From the NCBI GenBank assembly GCA_910579615.1, contig CAJTUA010000004.1, positions 186,001 to 250,000 on the forward strand: a stretch of DNA of 64,000 nucleotides. The letters are read 5' to 3'. Source of the DNA: an uncultured Lachnospiraceae bacterium (GTDB lineage: Bacteria; Bacillota; Clostridia; Lachnospirales; Lachnospiraceae). The stretch's first letter is position 1, and each line of letters opens with the position of its first letter. A program made the position numbers and the translations under genes. The notes under the pieces are model-generated. The model ran no database searches, was not told the DNA's origin, and saw only the letters and a list, made by a program, of their open reading frames with translations. This document shows, piece by piece, positions 44,714 through 54,010 of this stretch.

Positions 44714-45955
44714 TTAATTTCCAAAAAAATCCCGGTAAAGTGCCGGCGCTACACCAAGCTCCCGGATGCAGCGCTCGTAGGCCTCCCGCTTCGCATGCTT
44801 TGCCGCAGGTATGGGAATCTGGTTTTTCTTTACCGCGCGCAGCAATATATTTTTGGGCGTATGCTCCATATCAATAAATTCCAACACCTGCACTTTATAG
44901 CCTAATTGTTCCAGCAAATCCGCGCGCAGCCCGTCCGTAATCAGCGCCGCCATCCGCTCCTTAATCAGCCCATAGCGCAGCACGGGCGCGAGCACCTCAT
45001 TCCTGATGGTGCGGTTGAGCTCATGCTGGCAGCATGGCACGCTCAGAATCACGCGCGCCCCCCAGTCCACGGCTTTTTTCAGTGCCGCGTCCGTTGCCGT
45101 ATCGCATGCATGCAGCGTCACGACCATATCGACCGTCTCTGCGCCCTCATACGAGGCGATATCGCCCTGCAAAAAATGCAGCCCACCGTAGCCATAGCGG
45201 TCTGCGAGCGCGTTGCAGTGCTCGATTACCTCCGTTTTTAAGTCAAGCCCTATGATGCGCAGGGGGTAATGCTTTAATTCATGTAAATAATAATACATCG
45301 CAAAGGTCAGATAAGATTTTCCACAGCCGAAATCGATAATGGAAAGCTCCCTGTCCTTTGGCAGCTCCGGCAGAATATCCTCGATAAACTCCAGGAAACG
45401 GTTTATCTGGCGGAACTTGTCATAGCGCGCGTGCACAATCCTGCCCTCCGGTGTCATGACACCAAGGTCAAGCAGGAAAGGAACGGGCTTGCCTTCCGCA
45501 AGGATATAATTCTTTTTCCGGTTGTGCTCCGGCAAATCCGGATTTTGAAGGCGGTTTCCCGGACAGCTTTGCCCCTGCCCATATGCAGCGGGCTGCCTGG
45601 CATCCGCCAATGCTTCCGCCCCGGAGAGAGGATTCTTCTTCTCCCGCACCGTCACTTTGCCCTTCTTGCTGACCAGGATGGTCGCCTGCCCGGCTTTTGC
45701 CCATATCTGCGCCTGCCTGAAGCAGTCTCCAAGCCAGTCCGGCAGTTTTGACAGCAGCGCCTGCCTCGTGTGGTTTTCGTGGAAAACCTGATTGCCGCGG
45801 TATTCGCAGGACTGGAAGAACAAATCCCCCTTCAGGCGTATCGGGCGGATAAGTATTTTCTTGATTTCCTGCGGGCATTTGCTGTTTGAAAGGATGATTT
45901 GCGTCAGGTTCTCATCGCAGTATTTATTTATTGTATTTGTTATGATTTCGTCCAT
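44714..45955 (-). CDS. SAM-dependent methyltransferase, METTL25-like
   Basis: A 413-residue protein. Methyltransferase motif I is IIDFGCGKSYLTFA (about 207-220), motif II is the Asp in IIGLDLK, and VVTLHACDTATDAAL with SVPCCQHE is typical of the METTL25/methyltransferase-32 group. The first 190 residues contain a non-conserved Gln/Pro-rich loop (about 115-150). RNA or protein is a likely substrate, without proof. The ATG has no strong ribosome site. Confidence 0.75.
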   Translation of the reverse strand: MDEIITNTINKYCDENLTQIILSNSKCPQEIKKILIRPIRLKGDLFFQSCEYRGNQVFHENHTRQALLSKLPDWLGDCFRQAQIWAKAGQATILVSKKGKVTVREKKNPLSGAEALADARQPAAYGQGQSCPGNRLQNPDLPEHNRKKNYILAEGKPVPFLLDLGVMTPEGRIVHARYDKFRQINRFLEFIEDILPELPKDRELSIIDFGCGKSYLTFAMYYYLHELKHYPLRIIGLDLKTEVIEHCNALADRYGYGGLHFLQGDIASYEGAETVDMVVTLHACDTATDAALKKAVDWGARVILSVPCCQHELNRTIRNEVLAPVLRYGLIKERMAALITDGLRADLLEQLGYKVQVLEFIDMEHTPKNILLRAVKKNQIPIPAAKHAKREAYERCIRELGVAPALYRDFFGN

Positions 45956-46206
45956 GGTTCGTTTTGTTCCATCCTGTATTATTTTATGTAAATTTAATCA
46001 TACCCCGTTTTGGCAAAAACTTCAATTACAAATTCCTTAAATTTTTATGGTTTTCCAGACAGGCTTGTATGCTTTCCCCGCTCAGAACACGATTTATTAT
46101 TTTTCCTCTTTTATTTTCCGCCGGAAAGGAGTATACTGGAAAAAAGTTTGCGTTTTCCTCCCTTGCAATTCGGGCTGAAAAAACGCTTTCAAACGGAGGA
46201 TTTCTT

Positions 46207-46623
46207 ATGAAAGATAACAATTGCATTTTCTGTAAACTCGCGGCGGGGGACATCCCGTCAAACACCTTGTACGAGGACGGGGATTTCCGCGTCATTATGG
46301 ACATCGCCCCTGCCGTAAAGGGACATGCCATCGTCCTTCCAAAGCAGCATATGAACGACCTGCTCACTGCCGAGGACGACACCGCAAAGAAAGCACTTTT
46401 GGTCGTTTCCAAAACCGCAAACGCTATCAAGGATGCGCTTGGCTGCGACGGCATCAATGTTTTGCAGAATAACGGCAAAGCAGCAGGGCAGACGGTTTTC
46501 CATCTGCATTTCCATATTTTGCCACGCTATAAAAACGATGGCTTTGCGATTCCGTGGCAACCGCTTTCCTACGGGGAAGGTGAGGCGGAAGCACTTGCTG
46601 AAAAAATCCGGACGGCTTTTTAG
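46207..46623 (+). CDS. HIT-family nucleotide hydrolase
   Basis: A 138-residue Hint/HIT protein. The zinc-like CIFCKL start and the HLHFHILP triad (HxHxHxx) near 95-102 mark it as a HINT-type nucleoside phosphoramidase. It hydrolyses AMP-conjugates in the cytosol. The chosen ATG (MKDNNCIF) has GGAGG seven bases upstream; the longer frame is a shadow. Its promoter probably includes the TATACT at about 46131. Confidence 0.93.
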   Translation: MKDNNCIFCKLAAGDIPSNTLYEDGDFRVIMDIAPAVKGHAIVLPKQHMNDLLTAEDDTAKKALLVVSKTANAIKDALGCDGINVLQNNGKAAGQTVFHLHFHILPRYKNDGFAIPWQPLSYGEGEAEALAEKIRTAF

Positions 46624-46855
46624 GGCATCCAAATCCTGATACGCCTAATACTATTTCGGGCGCTTTTGATATTTGTCCGCAATTCCCAGCCAATACGGTT
46701 CTTGCCCCACAACCCCCGGCAGGAACCGTTTTCATACCCATTCACATCCCCGCCGCAACTGTGGGTTGCGGAAATTCCAACTAAGATTGGTAGATAAGCT
46801 ATGCTACATCCGGTATAATCCCTTGCATAAACCAAAAAGAAAGGGGATTACAAAC

Positions 46856-47065
46856 ATGAACCATCCATCCGGCAAAGCAGAACCACAAAAGGAGCAGGGG
46901 CAGGCAATCTGCCAGAGCTGCGGAATGCCGCTCCTGTGCGAAAGCGATTTCGGAACCAATGCCGACAAAAGTAAAAATGAGGAATATTGCCTTTACTGCT
47001 TCCAAACGGAAAAATCATATTCACGGAGGAGATTATGGGAATCGGGGAAAGAATCCAAAATTTGA
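46856..47065 (+). CDS. Zinc-ribbon protein (C-terminus possibly frameshifted)
   Basis: A 69-residue protein of the Zn_ribbon_2 type: CQSCGMPLLC and YCLYCF form the four Cys pairs around ESDFGTNADKSKNEE. The end (TEKSYSRRRLWESGKESKI) departs from the usual FQNGKFT..E pattern. In the other frame the same DNA reads NGKIIFTEEIM and runs straight into the HTH-VOC gene. It has AAAGGGG before its ATG. Either it truly overlaps the next gene by 31 bases, or one base is missing and the two form one protein. Confidence 0.6.
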   Translation: MNHPSGKAEPQKEQGQAICQSCGMPLLCESDFGTNADKSKNEEYCLYCFQTEKSYSRRRLWESGKESKI

Positions 47066-47625
47066 GAACCATCAACGGGCTGACGCAGGAGCAGCTTGCA
47101 GAAAAGCTGAATGTATCAAGGCAATCCATTTCCAAATGGGAGATGAACCAGTCCGTTCCCGAAACAGAGAAAATTATAATGATGAGCCACCTGTTTTCCG
47201 TGGAAACCGACCGCATTTTGCTTGAAACAGAGGAAATCCAAAAACGCGCCCCGCAGCAGCTTCATCTGGGCAGTATCTACCTGATTGTCAGGGATTTTGA
47301 ACGCGCGGTCTCTTTCTATGAAAAACTGCTTTCCATGGCGGTTTCCACCCGAAACTGCGGTAATCGGTTTGCAGAATTTTACTTTGACAACAAATGCCTC
47401 GCACTGATGAATGAAAAAAATCTGCAAAACCACCACTATCCGGAAGGCGACTATAAATTTGTCCTGAATTTCTGGGTGGAGGATTTGCAGAAGGAATACG
47501 AGAGGATAAAACATCTGAACATTGGGGAAATGACCGAAATCCGCAAGGTGCACGAGGGTTATTATTATTTTCACTTGCGGGATGAAGACCAGAATGTGAT
47601 TGAGATTACGGGCGGGTTCTGCTAA
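47035..47625 (+). CDS. HTH (XRE) regulator with VOC/glyoxalase-like domain
   Basis: A 196-residue protein. An XRE helix-turn-helix (MGIGERIQNLRTINGLTQEQLAEKLNVSRQSISKWE) fills residues 1-65. After a linker, residues 72-196 form a VOC fold (LGSIYLIVRDFERAVSFYEKLL, DEDQNVIEITGG). The VOC part may bind a small ligand that controls DNA binding. GGAGGA lies before the ATG. It overlaps the zinc-ribbon frame. Confidence 0.83.
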   Translation: MGIGERIQNLRTINGLTQEQLAEKLNVSRQSISKWEMNQSVPETEKIIMMSHLFSVETDRILLETEEIQKRAPQQLHLGSIYLIVRDFERAVSFYEKLLSMAVSTRNCGNRFAEFYFDNKCLALMNEKNLQNHHYPEGDYKFVLNFWVEDLQKEYERIKHLNIGEMTEIRKVHEGYYYFHLRDEDQNVIEITGGFC

Positions 47626-47648
47626 AAGCTATTGCAACCGCCCGCCCC
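47610..47648 (-). terminator. Convergent terminator between HTH-VOC and murG
   Basis: GGGCGGGTT pairs with AACCGCCC. The stem overlaps the stop codon of the HTH-VOC gene and the C-tract follows. It is shared by both convergent genes. Confidence 0.5.
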
Positions 47649-47650
47649 TT

Positions 47651-48715
47651 TCACAGGATTGTCTCCTCAATCAACCTCACTATCGTTTCCGTCGCGTCCG
47701 TCAGCTTACTCTCCTTCATCGCATGGATATAGCCATCCCGCTCATCGTAAACTTTGTTGACCGCTGTCAGCAAAGTCTCATTGGTCAGGCTCTCCTCATT
47801 GATGACATAGGCAAAGCCCTGCCGCTCGAAGGATTCCGCATTTAAAATCTGGTCGCCCCTGCTCGCCGCCGCCGAAAGCGGAATCAAAATCATCGGCTTG
47901 CGCAGCGCCAACAGCTCGCAGACCGCATTCGCGCCCGCCCTTGAAATCACGATATCCGCCGCCGCAAAAAGGTCGCTCAATTCCGCGCTGATATACTCAT
48001 ATTGCACATAGCCCCCGATGTTTGCATAGGCATTATCCGTCTTGCCCTTCCCACAAAGATGTACCACCTGGAAACGTTTCAAAAGCGTTGGCAGAAGATT
48101 GCGCACCGCCTCATTCACCGCAAGCGCCCCGGTGCTTCCGCCAACCACGAGAATCACCGGGCGGTCCGCGCGGAAACCACAGAATTCAAGTCCCCTGATA
48201 CGGTTTCCCGCAAACAGCTCCCGCCGAATCGGCGTGCCGGTGAGCACTGCCTTTCCCTCCGGAAGATACTGTACCGTCTCCGGAAAATTCGCGCAAACCT
48301 TCACCGCCGACGGGATTGCCAGTTTGTTTGCCAACCCCGGCGTCATGTCCGACTCATGGACAATCGCAGGTATCTTGCAGCGCTTTGCCGCCATCACAAC
48401 CGGGACAGAGACAAACCCGCCCTTTGAAAATACGATGTCAGGCTTTAGCTCCTTCATAAGCTTTTTCGCTTCACGGAACCCCTTCATTACCCGGAACACG
48501 TCTGAAAAATTCTTCATATCAAAGTATCTGCGCAGCTTCCCCGATGAGATTCCGTAATACGGAATCCCAAGTTTTTCAATCAGCTCCTTTTCAATCCCCT
48601 GGTAGGATCCAATATAATGTATGTCGTACTCTTTTTCCTGTAATTTCGCAATCAGGGCGATATTCGGCGTGACATGGCCTGCCGTGCCGCCCCCAGTAAA
48701 TACTATCCGCTTCAT
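47651..48715 (-). CDS. murG: MurG, lipid II GlcNAc transferase
   Basis: A 354-residue GT28 enzyme on the inner face of the membrane that adds GlcNAc to lipid I to form lipid II. The GGGTAGHVTPN loop is at the N-terminus, FSKGGFVSVPVV near 92-105, VVGGSTGA near 189 and SRAGANAVCELLALRKP near 255-272. Length and layout match. It lies just after the TSCPD gene on the same strand. Confidence 0.95.
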   Translation of the reverse strand: MKRIVFTGGGTAGHVTPNIALIAKLQEKEYDIHYIGSYQGIEKELIEKLGIPYYGISSGKLRRYFDMKNFSDVFRVMKGFREAKKLMKELKPDIVFSKGGFVSVPVVMAAKRCKIPAIVHESDMTPGLANKLAIPSAVKVCANFPETVQYLPEGKAVLTGTPIRRELFAGNRIRGLEFCGFRADRPVILVVGGSTGALAVNEAVRNLLPTLLKRFQVVHLCGKGKTDNAYANIGGYVQYEYISAELSDLFAAADIVISRAGANAVCELLALRKPMILIPLSAAASRGDQILNAESFERQGFAYVINEESLTNETLLTAVNKVYDERDGYIHAMKESKLTDATETIVRLIEETIL

Positions 48716-48739
48716 ACCTGCTTCATCCGCCTCCGGAAA

Positions 48740-48988
48740 TTATATGCTTTTCAACGCTGTCGCCAGCTGGTCCGGGCATGAGGTGCTCTTCCCTCCACAG
48801 ATTGTCCCCTCAAGACGGCGAATCACCTCTTCCACCGGCATTCCTTCCACCAATTTTCCAATGCCCTTCAGGTTACCGTTGCAGCCCCCGACAAACGAGA
48901 CATTCTTTACAACTTTTACTCCGTCCACTTCCTCAATATCAAAATTGATTTCACGGGAACAGGTTCCTGTTGTTTTATAAGTCATCAT
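48740..48988 (-). CDS. TSCPD-domain protein (TIGR03905-type)
   Basis: An 82-residue protein with TSCPDQLATAL at the C-terminus and VSFVGGCNGNLKGI in the middle, the pattern of TIGR03905. The motif is named after the ribonucleotide-reductase C-terminus it resembles, but the function of the small form is unknown. The ATG used has GGAGG eight bases upstream; one two codons earlier is too close to the ribosome site. A GCGGAAT/ATTCCGC stem lies in its leader at 49035-49069. Confidence 0.8.
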   Translation of the reverse strand: MMTYKTTGTCSREINFDIEEVDGVKVVKNVSFVGGCNGNLKGIGKLVEGMPVEEVIRRLEGTICGGKSTSCPDQLATALKSI

Positions 48989-49344
48989 ATGCATTTCCTC
49001 CCTTAATTATTTATACTATTTCTGCTCAGACACCGCGGAATGGGTCATTCCTACATATGTTTATTCCGCTTCTGTCGATGTGACCACTATTTTATATCAT
49101 TTTTCGAAAATATGCAAATAGTTTTTTCCAAATATATGCCACACTCATCCAAAAATACCACCTGAACAACCGTATATAATTGCAGTTAGTATGATTTTGA
49201 CACATCCACCGGTGCGGCATAATTTAGCCGTATGTGGCGAATACCAGAGGATGCAGAAAAACCAGCCAATAAAAGACGAAAAAATTTCAAATCTACACAA
49301 TAGATTCAAATTACTCTGTTACAATTACGGTTAGGAGGTGCACT
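48989..49344 (+). other. Divergent intergenic region
   Basis: Holds the leader and promoter of the TSCPD-murG pair (TATAAA on the minus strand near 49095) and the promoter of the two-component operon. A GCGGAAT/ATTCCGC stem sits at 49035-49069. No gene was seen. Confidence 0.5.
49197..49225 (+). promoter_or_regulatory. Promoter of the VanRS-like operon
   Basis: TTGACA, 17 bases, TAATTT, about 120 bases before the ATG at 49345. Confidence 0.55.
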
Positions 49345-50016
49345 ATGAGTAAAATTCTAATTGTTGAGGACGATTTATCGATACAAGCGTTGCTGCATGA
49401 TTTTGTACAGGAAGCCGGGTATCATGTTGTGTTGGCTGCGGACGGTGTGGAAGCTCTTGCGAAATATTCCGAACAGACTTTTGATTTGGTACTGCTTGAT
49501 ATTATGCTGCCCAAAATTGATGGTTACGGCGTTTGCGAGGTTATCCGGCAAAAGTCAGATGTGCCTATTATCATGCTTACCGCATTGGACGGAGAAGAAA
49601 ATCAAATTAAGGGATTGGATTTGCAGGCAGATGACTATATCACAAAGCCTTTTTCCATGCCTGTTTTGCTGCGGAAAATTTCGGCTGTTTTGCGCCGTTC
49701 ATCAAAGCAAAATGACGCACCGCAGACCATGAACTATAAAGACCTGACACTGGATTTGGCGGCATATAAAGTCTATGCAGGAACAAAAAGTATTGATCTT
49801 ACGCCCCGCGAATTTGAGATACTGCGGGAGCTGCTCCTTCACAAAGGACGGATTTTAACACGGCAAAATCTTTTGCAAACGCTTTGGAAGTATGAGTTTT
49901 ACGGGGAAGAACGGATTATCGACACGCACATAAAAAATCTGAGGAAAAAGCTTGGTACTGCTGACTACATAGAAACAATCAGAGGGGTGGGATACCGAAT
50001 TGATAAAGAGAATTAG
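49345..50016 (+). CDS. OmpR-family response regulator, VanR-like
   Basis: A 223-residue DNA-binding regulator. The receiver has EDD near residue 8-10, the phospho-acceptor Asp in LLDIMLP, the Thr in MLTAL and the Lys in ITKPF. The winged-helix domain includes LTPREFEILRELL and RGVGYRID. Its kinase partner overlaps its last 17 bases. Gene order and style resemble the VanRS class, but no resistance gene is next to it. Confidence 0.93.
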   Translation: MSKILIVEDDLSIQALLHDFVQEAGYHVVLAADGVEALAKYSEQTFDLVLLDIMLPKIDGYGVCEVIRQKSDVPIIMLTALDGEENQIKGLDLQADDYITKPFSMPVLLRKISAVLRRSSKQNDAPQTMNYKDLTLDLAAYKVYAGTKSIDLTPREFEILRELLLHKGRILTRQNLLQTLWKYEFYGEERIIDTHIKNLRKKLGTADYIETIRGVGYRIDKEN

Positions 50017-51367
50017 AAGCAGCCTGTCTGCCAAAGTTTTTATAATTACCGCTGTTCTGATGGCAGCCTGCTGTTCTATAACATATTTTTGTATAACCCA
50101 ATTTGCCCCATACATATATACGCATGATTTTTCGGCGATCGATGAGGAAATGCCTTTTTTGGTTGAGGAACTTTCCCATAATACAAAGGAAGAAGAAGGG
50201 TTATTCGTCCTTGAGGATTATGCCAGTCGAATTGTTGAAGAAAATGACGATGAGTTTGTTTATAACATTCTCCCAAGTGACAGTGAAGAACTCCGGCAAT
50301 TCAACAAAAATGATACATCAATGTGGTGCCAGCTGACCTTTGTGGACAGCCAAAACGAATATATCGTATTCTTTTCCAAAAACACGCAAAAGGAGAGCCA
50401 GGTTGCCGAGGCACTCCAAAAAGCAATTCCTGTTTTGAGCGTTGTGATTATTGCTGTTTCTATCGTTGCAGCTTTTTTCTATACCGTCTATATGACAACG
50501 CCAATTAAGAGGATTAGCAGAATATCAAAACAGATGGCAGCATTGGATTTCAGCGGGCTGTGTGCTGTCCAGCGTATCGACGAAATCGGTATTCTTGCTG
50601 ATAGCTTAAACGACCTGTCGGGGAAATTATCGTCCGCCTTGTCCGAGCTGCAAAGTGCAAACAAACAACTGCAGGCAGATATTGATAAGGAGCGCGAATT
50701 GGAGCGGCAGCGTATGGACTTTTTTTCTGCGGCATCCCATGAATTAAAGACACCGATTACCATTATCAAGGGGCAGCTTCAAGGTATGCTCTATCAAGTG
50801 GGACGTTATAAGGACAGAGACACGTATATTGCAGAATCCTTAGCAGTTACGGATACCTTAGAAAAGATGGTGCAGGAGTTGTTGACAATTTCCCGTTTCG
50901 ATACGGCGGGCTATGTTTGTAATAAGAATGAATTTGATTTAAGCAGCCTTATAAATGAATGCCTTTCTGCACATGAAGATTTGTTTATACAGAGAGAATT
51001 AACGGTTGAGATATCGATATCCCCGATGGTTTTTGTTTTGGGTGATATGCGGCTTCTCCAAAAAGTTCTGGACAACCTTTTGGGCAATGCCGCTACTTAC
51101 TCTCCGGCAGGAAACCATATATTTGTAAAGCTATGGCAAAATGACAATAAAGCGAAATTAACAATCGAAAACACAGGCGTACATATCCCGGATGTGGACA
51201 TTCCGAAACTGTTTGAAGCGTTTTATCGTGTAGAGCAGTCACGAAACCGGCAAACTGGCGGTACGGGGCTGGGCTTATATATTGTAAAGACAATCCTTGA
51301 TTTGCATGGGGCGGAAATAAAGATAGAAAATACCAGTAAAGGTGTTATTGTTTCGGTACAGTTCTAA
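50000..51367 (+). CDS. Sensor histidine kinase partner
   Basis: A 455-residue membrane kinase with two membrane segments (about 12-34 and 142-162) and an acidic extracytoplasmic sensor loop. A HAMP linker follows, then SHELKTPITII (H-box) near 250 and the ATP-binding lobe with LDNLLGNAATYSP (N box) and GTGLGLYIV (G box). The start is a TTG inside the end of the response regulator gene, giving 17 bases of overlap. The signal is unknown. Confidence 0.92.
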   Translation: MIKRIRSSLSAKVFIITAVLMAACCSITYFCITQFAPYIYTHDFSAIDEEMPFLVEELSHNTKEEEGLFVLEDYASRIVEENDDEFVYNILPSDSEELRQFNKNDTSMWCQLTFVDSQNEYIVFFSKNTQKESQVAEALQKAIPVLSVVIIAVSIVAAFFYTVYMTTPIKRISRISKQMAALDFSGLCAVQRIDEIGILADSLNDLSGKLSSALSELQSANKQLQADIDKERELERQRMDFFSAASHELKTPITIIKGQLQGMLYQVGRYKDRDTYIAESLAVTDTLEKMVQELLTISRFDTAGYVCNKNEFDLSSLINECLSAHEDLFIQRELTVEISISPMVFVLGDMRLLQKVLDNLLGNAATYSPAGNHIFVKLWQNDNKAKLTIENTGVHIPDVDIPKLFEAFYRVEQSRNRQTGGTGLGLYIVKTILDLHGAEIKIENTSKGVIVSVQF

Positions 51368-51377
51368 GAATCATGTC

Positions 51378-51409
51378 GGGCGGCGGGCGAATGGCTTGCC
51401 GCCCTTTTT
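51378..51409 (+). terminator. Terminator after the two-component operon
   Basis: GGGCGGC pairs with GCCGCCC across 13 bases, directly followed by TTTTT. Confidence 0.85.
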
Positions 51410-51544
51410 ACAATCAATCTGTGTTCTCCACATAAAAAATATATTCAATTCAATTTCAATTCAAACGGAGCCGCTATGATAAAGCTGTACCCGGAAAAGG
51501 GAAAACAACGGATAAACCGTTGTTCACAGAAAGGAGCATTTCGC

Positions 51545-52897
51545 ATGAAAAAATACCCATTATTTGTTCTCCTGGCTCTGCCTATCATAGGTGCGCTGGC
51601 AGGCTGCGCAGAACAGAACAACACACCGGAGCCGCACATGGTATCAAATACCAACGCTCCTGCCAGTACGCCGGAAATGAAAGATATACCGGACGATTCC
51701 TTCAGCAAAGAGGACGAACAAAAGTTATTGGCTTTGCAATTCGAGGATTACCAGCATATGACGATTTCGAAATTTCAAAACAAGGTTTGGGCGATGACGG
51801 ACACAACGGAGTACATGGATCTGATGGAGAAACTTTCCAGGAACGAAACGTTGTACCAAAGGAAAGACAGCGATGAAACCGCTGCTTTCTTATACTATGT
51901 GTTGGAGCCGCTCACGGCAGAAAAATGGCAGACCCGCACTTACAGCGGAGCCGCCACAAGCGATTTTCCTGCATGGGAGGATAACGCAACGTTGGAATAC
52001 ACCTATACGCTTACCATTTTGGCAGCGGATAAAGTTATGGTCAAGGATTACAACGATATGCGGGCAGGTGTAAAAGACATGATGCAGGATATTCTGAGAA
52101 ACAGAACGAAGGAAGAACTGCAAAATGAAACGTTCATGTTGACAGAACTAGAAACCTATGTAGAGGAAATGTTGCCCTATATGCAGACACCGGAAGTTCG
52201 CATTGCCATTGAATATGCGTATTTCCCTTTGTCCACAGAAAATAATAATAATTCAAGAGAGTACTTTGACGGCAATGTGGAACTCAGAATATCTCCAAAT
52301 GGCACCGAAGAAGATTACCGCTCCCTGCTGGCTTTAAAAACTGCGGACTATCAGAATATGTCTCTTGCAGATTTTAACAGTATCTTACTGGAATGGACAA
52401 ATGAAAATCCGGGAGGAATGGAAAGAATCAGTGAAGATACTGGTTGGGATAATTTTAAAGTCGCTTTGACAGACGAGGAACTTTCTTTTGTGAAGCTGAC
52501 GGTATTTTTATCCGGAATGGAAAATGGGAAAGCAATTCAAAGCAGCTACGCCGGAGAGCCGATTAATCCTTACTATGAAAAAGAACTCCCACAAAAAATT
52601 GCAGTTAAAGACGGAATGGCAGCATGGTGTAGTTTGTATTACCAGTTTTCTTACCGTATTGATAAAGAAACTATTACGGTCGGTGAGCGTGACTGCCAAA
52701 TTGAGGGTATGATAAATGCTATACACGCATTTTGGAACAACACAGATATTGAGAAACTATTAAATATGAGCGAAAGCGATATCGTACAAGAACTTGAAAA
52801 TATGGCTGAAACATATAGCACAGACGATGTGGTGATTACGGTTGACAAAGGGTGTATTCATTTTGAATGCATGGATGAGCGGGAATATATGAACTGA
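51545..52897 (+). CDS. Lipoprotein with internal duplication
   Basis: A 450-residue lipoprotein. The signal MKKYPLFVLLALPIIGALAGC has LAGC as lipobox with Cys at residue 21. The mature part holds two copies of one unit: LLALQFEDYQHMTISKFQNKVW near 62-83 and LLALKTADYQNMSLADFNSILL near 261-282. The domain is not recognised. It lies after the two-component pair and may be its sensor partner or target. AAAGGAG precedes this ATG; the longer frame has no lipobox-compatible start. Confidence 0.8.
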   Translation: MKKYPLFVLLALPIIGALAGCAEQNNTPEPHMVSNTNAPASTPEMKDIPDDSFSKEDEQKLLALQFEDYQHMTISKFQNKVWAMTDTTEYMDLMEKLSRNETLYQRKDSDETAAFLYYVLEPLTAEKWQTRTYSGAATSDFPAWEDNATLEYTYTLTILAADKVMVKDYNDMRAGVKDMMQDILRNRTKEELQNETFMLTELETYVEEMLPYMQTPEVRIAIEYAYFPLSTENNNNSREYFDGNVELRISPNGTEEDYRSLLALKTADYQNMSLADFNSILLEWTNENPGGMERISEDTGWDNFKVALTDEELSFVKLTVFLSGMENGKAIQSSYAGEPINPYYEKELPQKIAVKDGMAAWCSLYYQFSYRIDKETITVGERDCQIEGMINAIHAFWNNTDIEKLLNMSESDIVQELENMAETYSTDDVVITVDKGCIHFECMDEREYMN

Positions 52898-52940
52898 CAG
52901 ATATTGTTTTGACCGGAAATAGACAATTAAATTTTTATCA

Positions 52941-52985
52941 TCTGCTGCACGATGGTGGCAAATAACTATCGTACAGCAGAAATTT
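52941..52985 (+). terminator. Terminator after the lipoprotein gene
   Basis: TCTGCTGCACGAT pairs with its near-complement ATCGTACAGCAGA, followed by AATTTTTAT. Confidence 0.75.
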
Positions 52986-52993
52986 TTATATAT

Positions 52994-53203
52994 TTATAGC
53001 ATCGCCAATCCCGTAATCTTATCAATTTCTTCCTCTTTCGCCGTCAGCATGATAATTGGATAAGTATATTTTTCCCGTATTTTTGGGCATACCAAAAAGC
53101 CGTCGGTATCCGGAAGCATTAAATCCAAAACAGCAAGGTCAACACAGTTCTTATCAAGCCATTCACACGCCTTGCTCCCCGTACATACCAAGTCCCACTG
53201 CAT
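52994..53203 (-). pseudogene. Truncated response-regulator receiver remnant
   Basis: About 70 codons read as the middle of an OmpR-type receiver: ACEWLDKNCVDLAVLDLMLPDTDGFLVC (acceptor Asp in LDLMLP) and YPIIMLTAKEEEIDKITGL (conserved Thr). The frame stops just where GADDYITKPF would follow, and no N-terminal EDD box or DNA-binding domain remains. It is antisense to, and upstream of, mtnN. It is probably the relic of an earlier two-component gene next to the present one. Confidence 0.8.
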
Positions 53204-53231
53204 AGAATGCAAAAAACTGGAAAAAATACAG

Positions 53232-53261
53232 TTGCATCGCAGGGGAAAGACATGGTATAAT
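53232..53261 (+). promoter_or_regulatory. Promoter of the mtnN operon
   Basis: TTGCAT, 18 bases, TATAAT, about 45 bases before the ATG at 53307. Confidence 0.6.
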
Positions 53262-53306
53262 GTCGGTGAAGGTAAATACGAACCGACGAAAGGATGGTGC
53301 ACATTT

Positions 53307-53999
53307 ATGATAGGAATTATCGGTGCGATGGAGGAGGAAGTCGCAATGCTGACCGAGCAGATGGAAAATGTCAAGGTCACACAACGCGCTTCCATGGATT
53401 TCTATGAGGGAAATTTAAACGGAAAGGACGCGGTTGTTGTGCGCTCCGGAATCGGAAAAGTAAATGCCGGCATCTGCACGCAGATTCTTGCCGACCTTTT
53501 CCATGTTGATATGGTGATTAACACCGGAATTGCCGGTTCGCTTGACGCACAGATTGACATCGGCGATATTGTCCTGTCCTCGGATTCCCTGCAGCATGAC
53601 GTGGATGCTGCGGCTTTTGGCTATGACCCGGGCGTTATTCCGCGCATGGAAACCTCCGTTTTCCCGGCGGACAAAGGTCTGACTGCACTCGCCAAAACCG
53701 CATGCCAGAAAGTAAATCCGGAAATCCATGTATTTGTTGGCCGCGTTGTCAGCGGTGACCAGTTTATTGCGGATGAGGAAAAGAAAAAATATCTTCTGAA
53801 CCAGTTCCATCCGATGTGTACCGAGATGGAGGGGGCGGCAATCGCGCAGGCGGCCTACCTCAACCAAATCCCTTACCTGATTATCCGCGCAATTTCCGAC
53901 AAGGCGGACGGCAGCGCCCATATGGATTATCCGGCATTTGAGGCCGCGGCAATCACGCACACTGTAAAATTGGTTCTGGAGCTTTGTGCTTCTTTATGA
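53307..53999 (+). CDS. mtnN: 5'-methylthioadenosine/S-adenosylhomocysteine nucleosidase
   Basis: A 230-residue Pfs/MtnN that splits MTA and SAH to free adenine, allowing methyl-cycle recycling. It starts MIGIIGAMEEEVAML, carries NTGIAGSLD near 70-78 and ends the active site with CTEMEGAAIAQAAY and ISDKADGSA (catalytic Asp). The ATG has AAAGGA upstream and its own promoter. It heads the mtnN - LMW phosphatase-like - rpiB run. Confidence 0.95.
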   Translation: MIGIIGAMEEEVAMLTEQMENVKVTQRASMDFYEGNLNGKDAVVVRSGIGKVNAGICTQILADLFHVDMVINTGIAGSLDAQIDIGDIVLSSDSLQHDVDAAAFGYDPGVIPRMETSVFPADKGLTALAKTACQKVNPEIHVFVGRVVSGDQFIADEEKKKYLLNQFHPMCTEMEGAAIAQAAYLNQIPYLIIRAISDKADGSAHMDYPAFEAAAITHTVKLVLELCASL

Positions 54000-54010
54000 T
54001 GTGAGGGCCT

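Noticed and set aside
52994..53395. Full-length 133-residue gene before mtnN
   Set aside because: Only the last 70 codons resemble a receiver; the first half is noise antisense to mtnN and its promoter.
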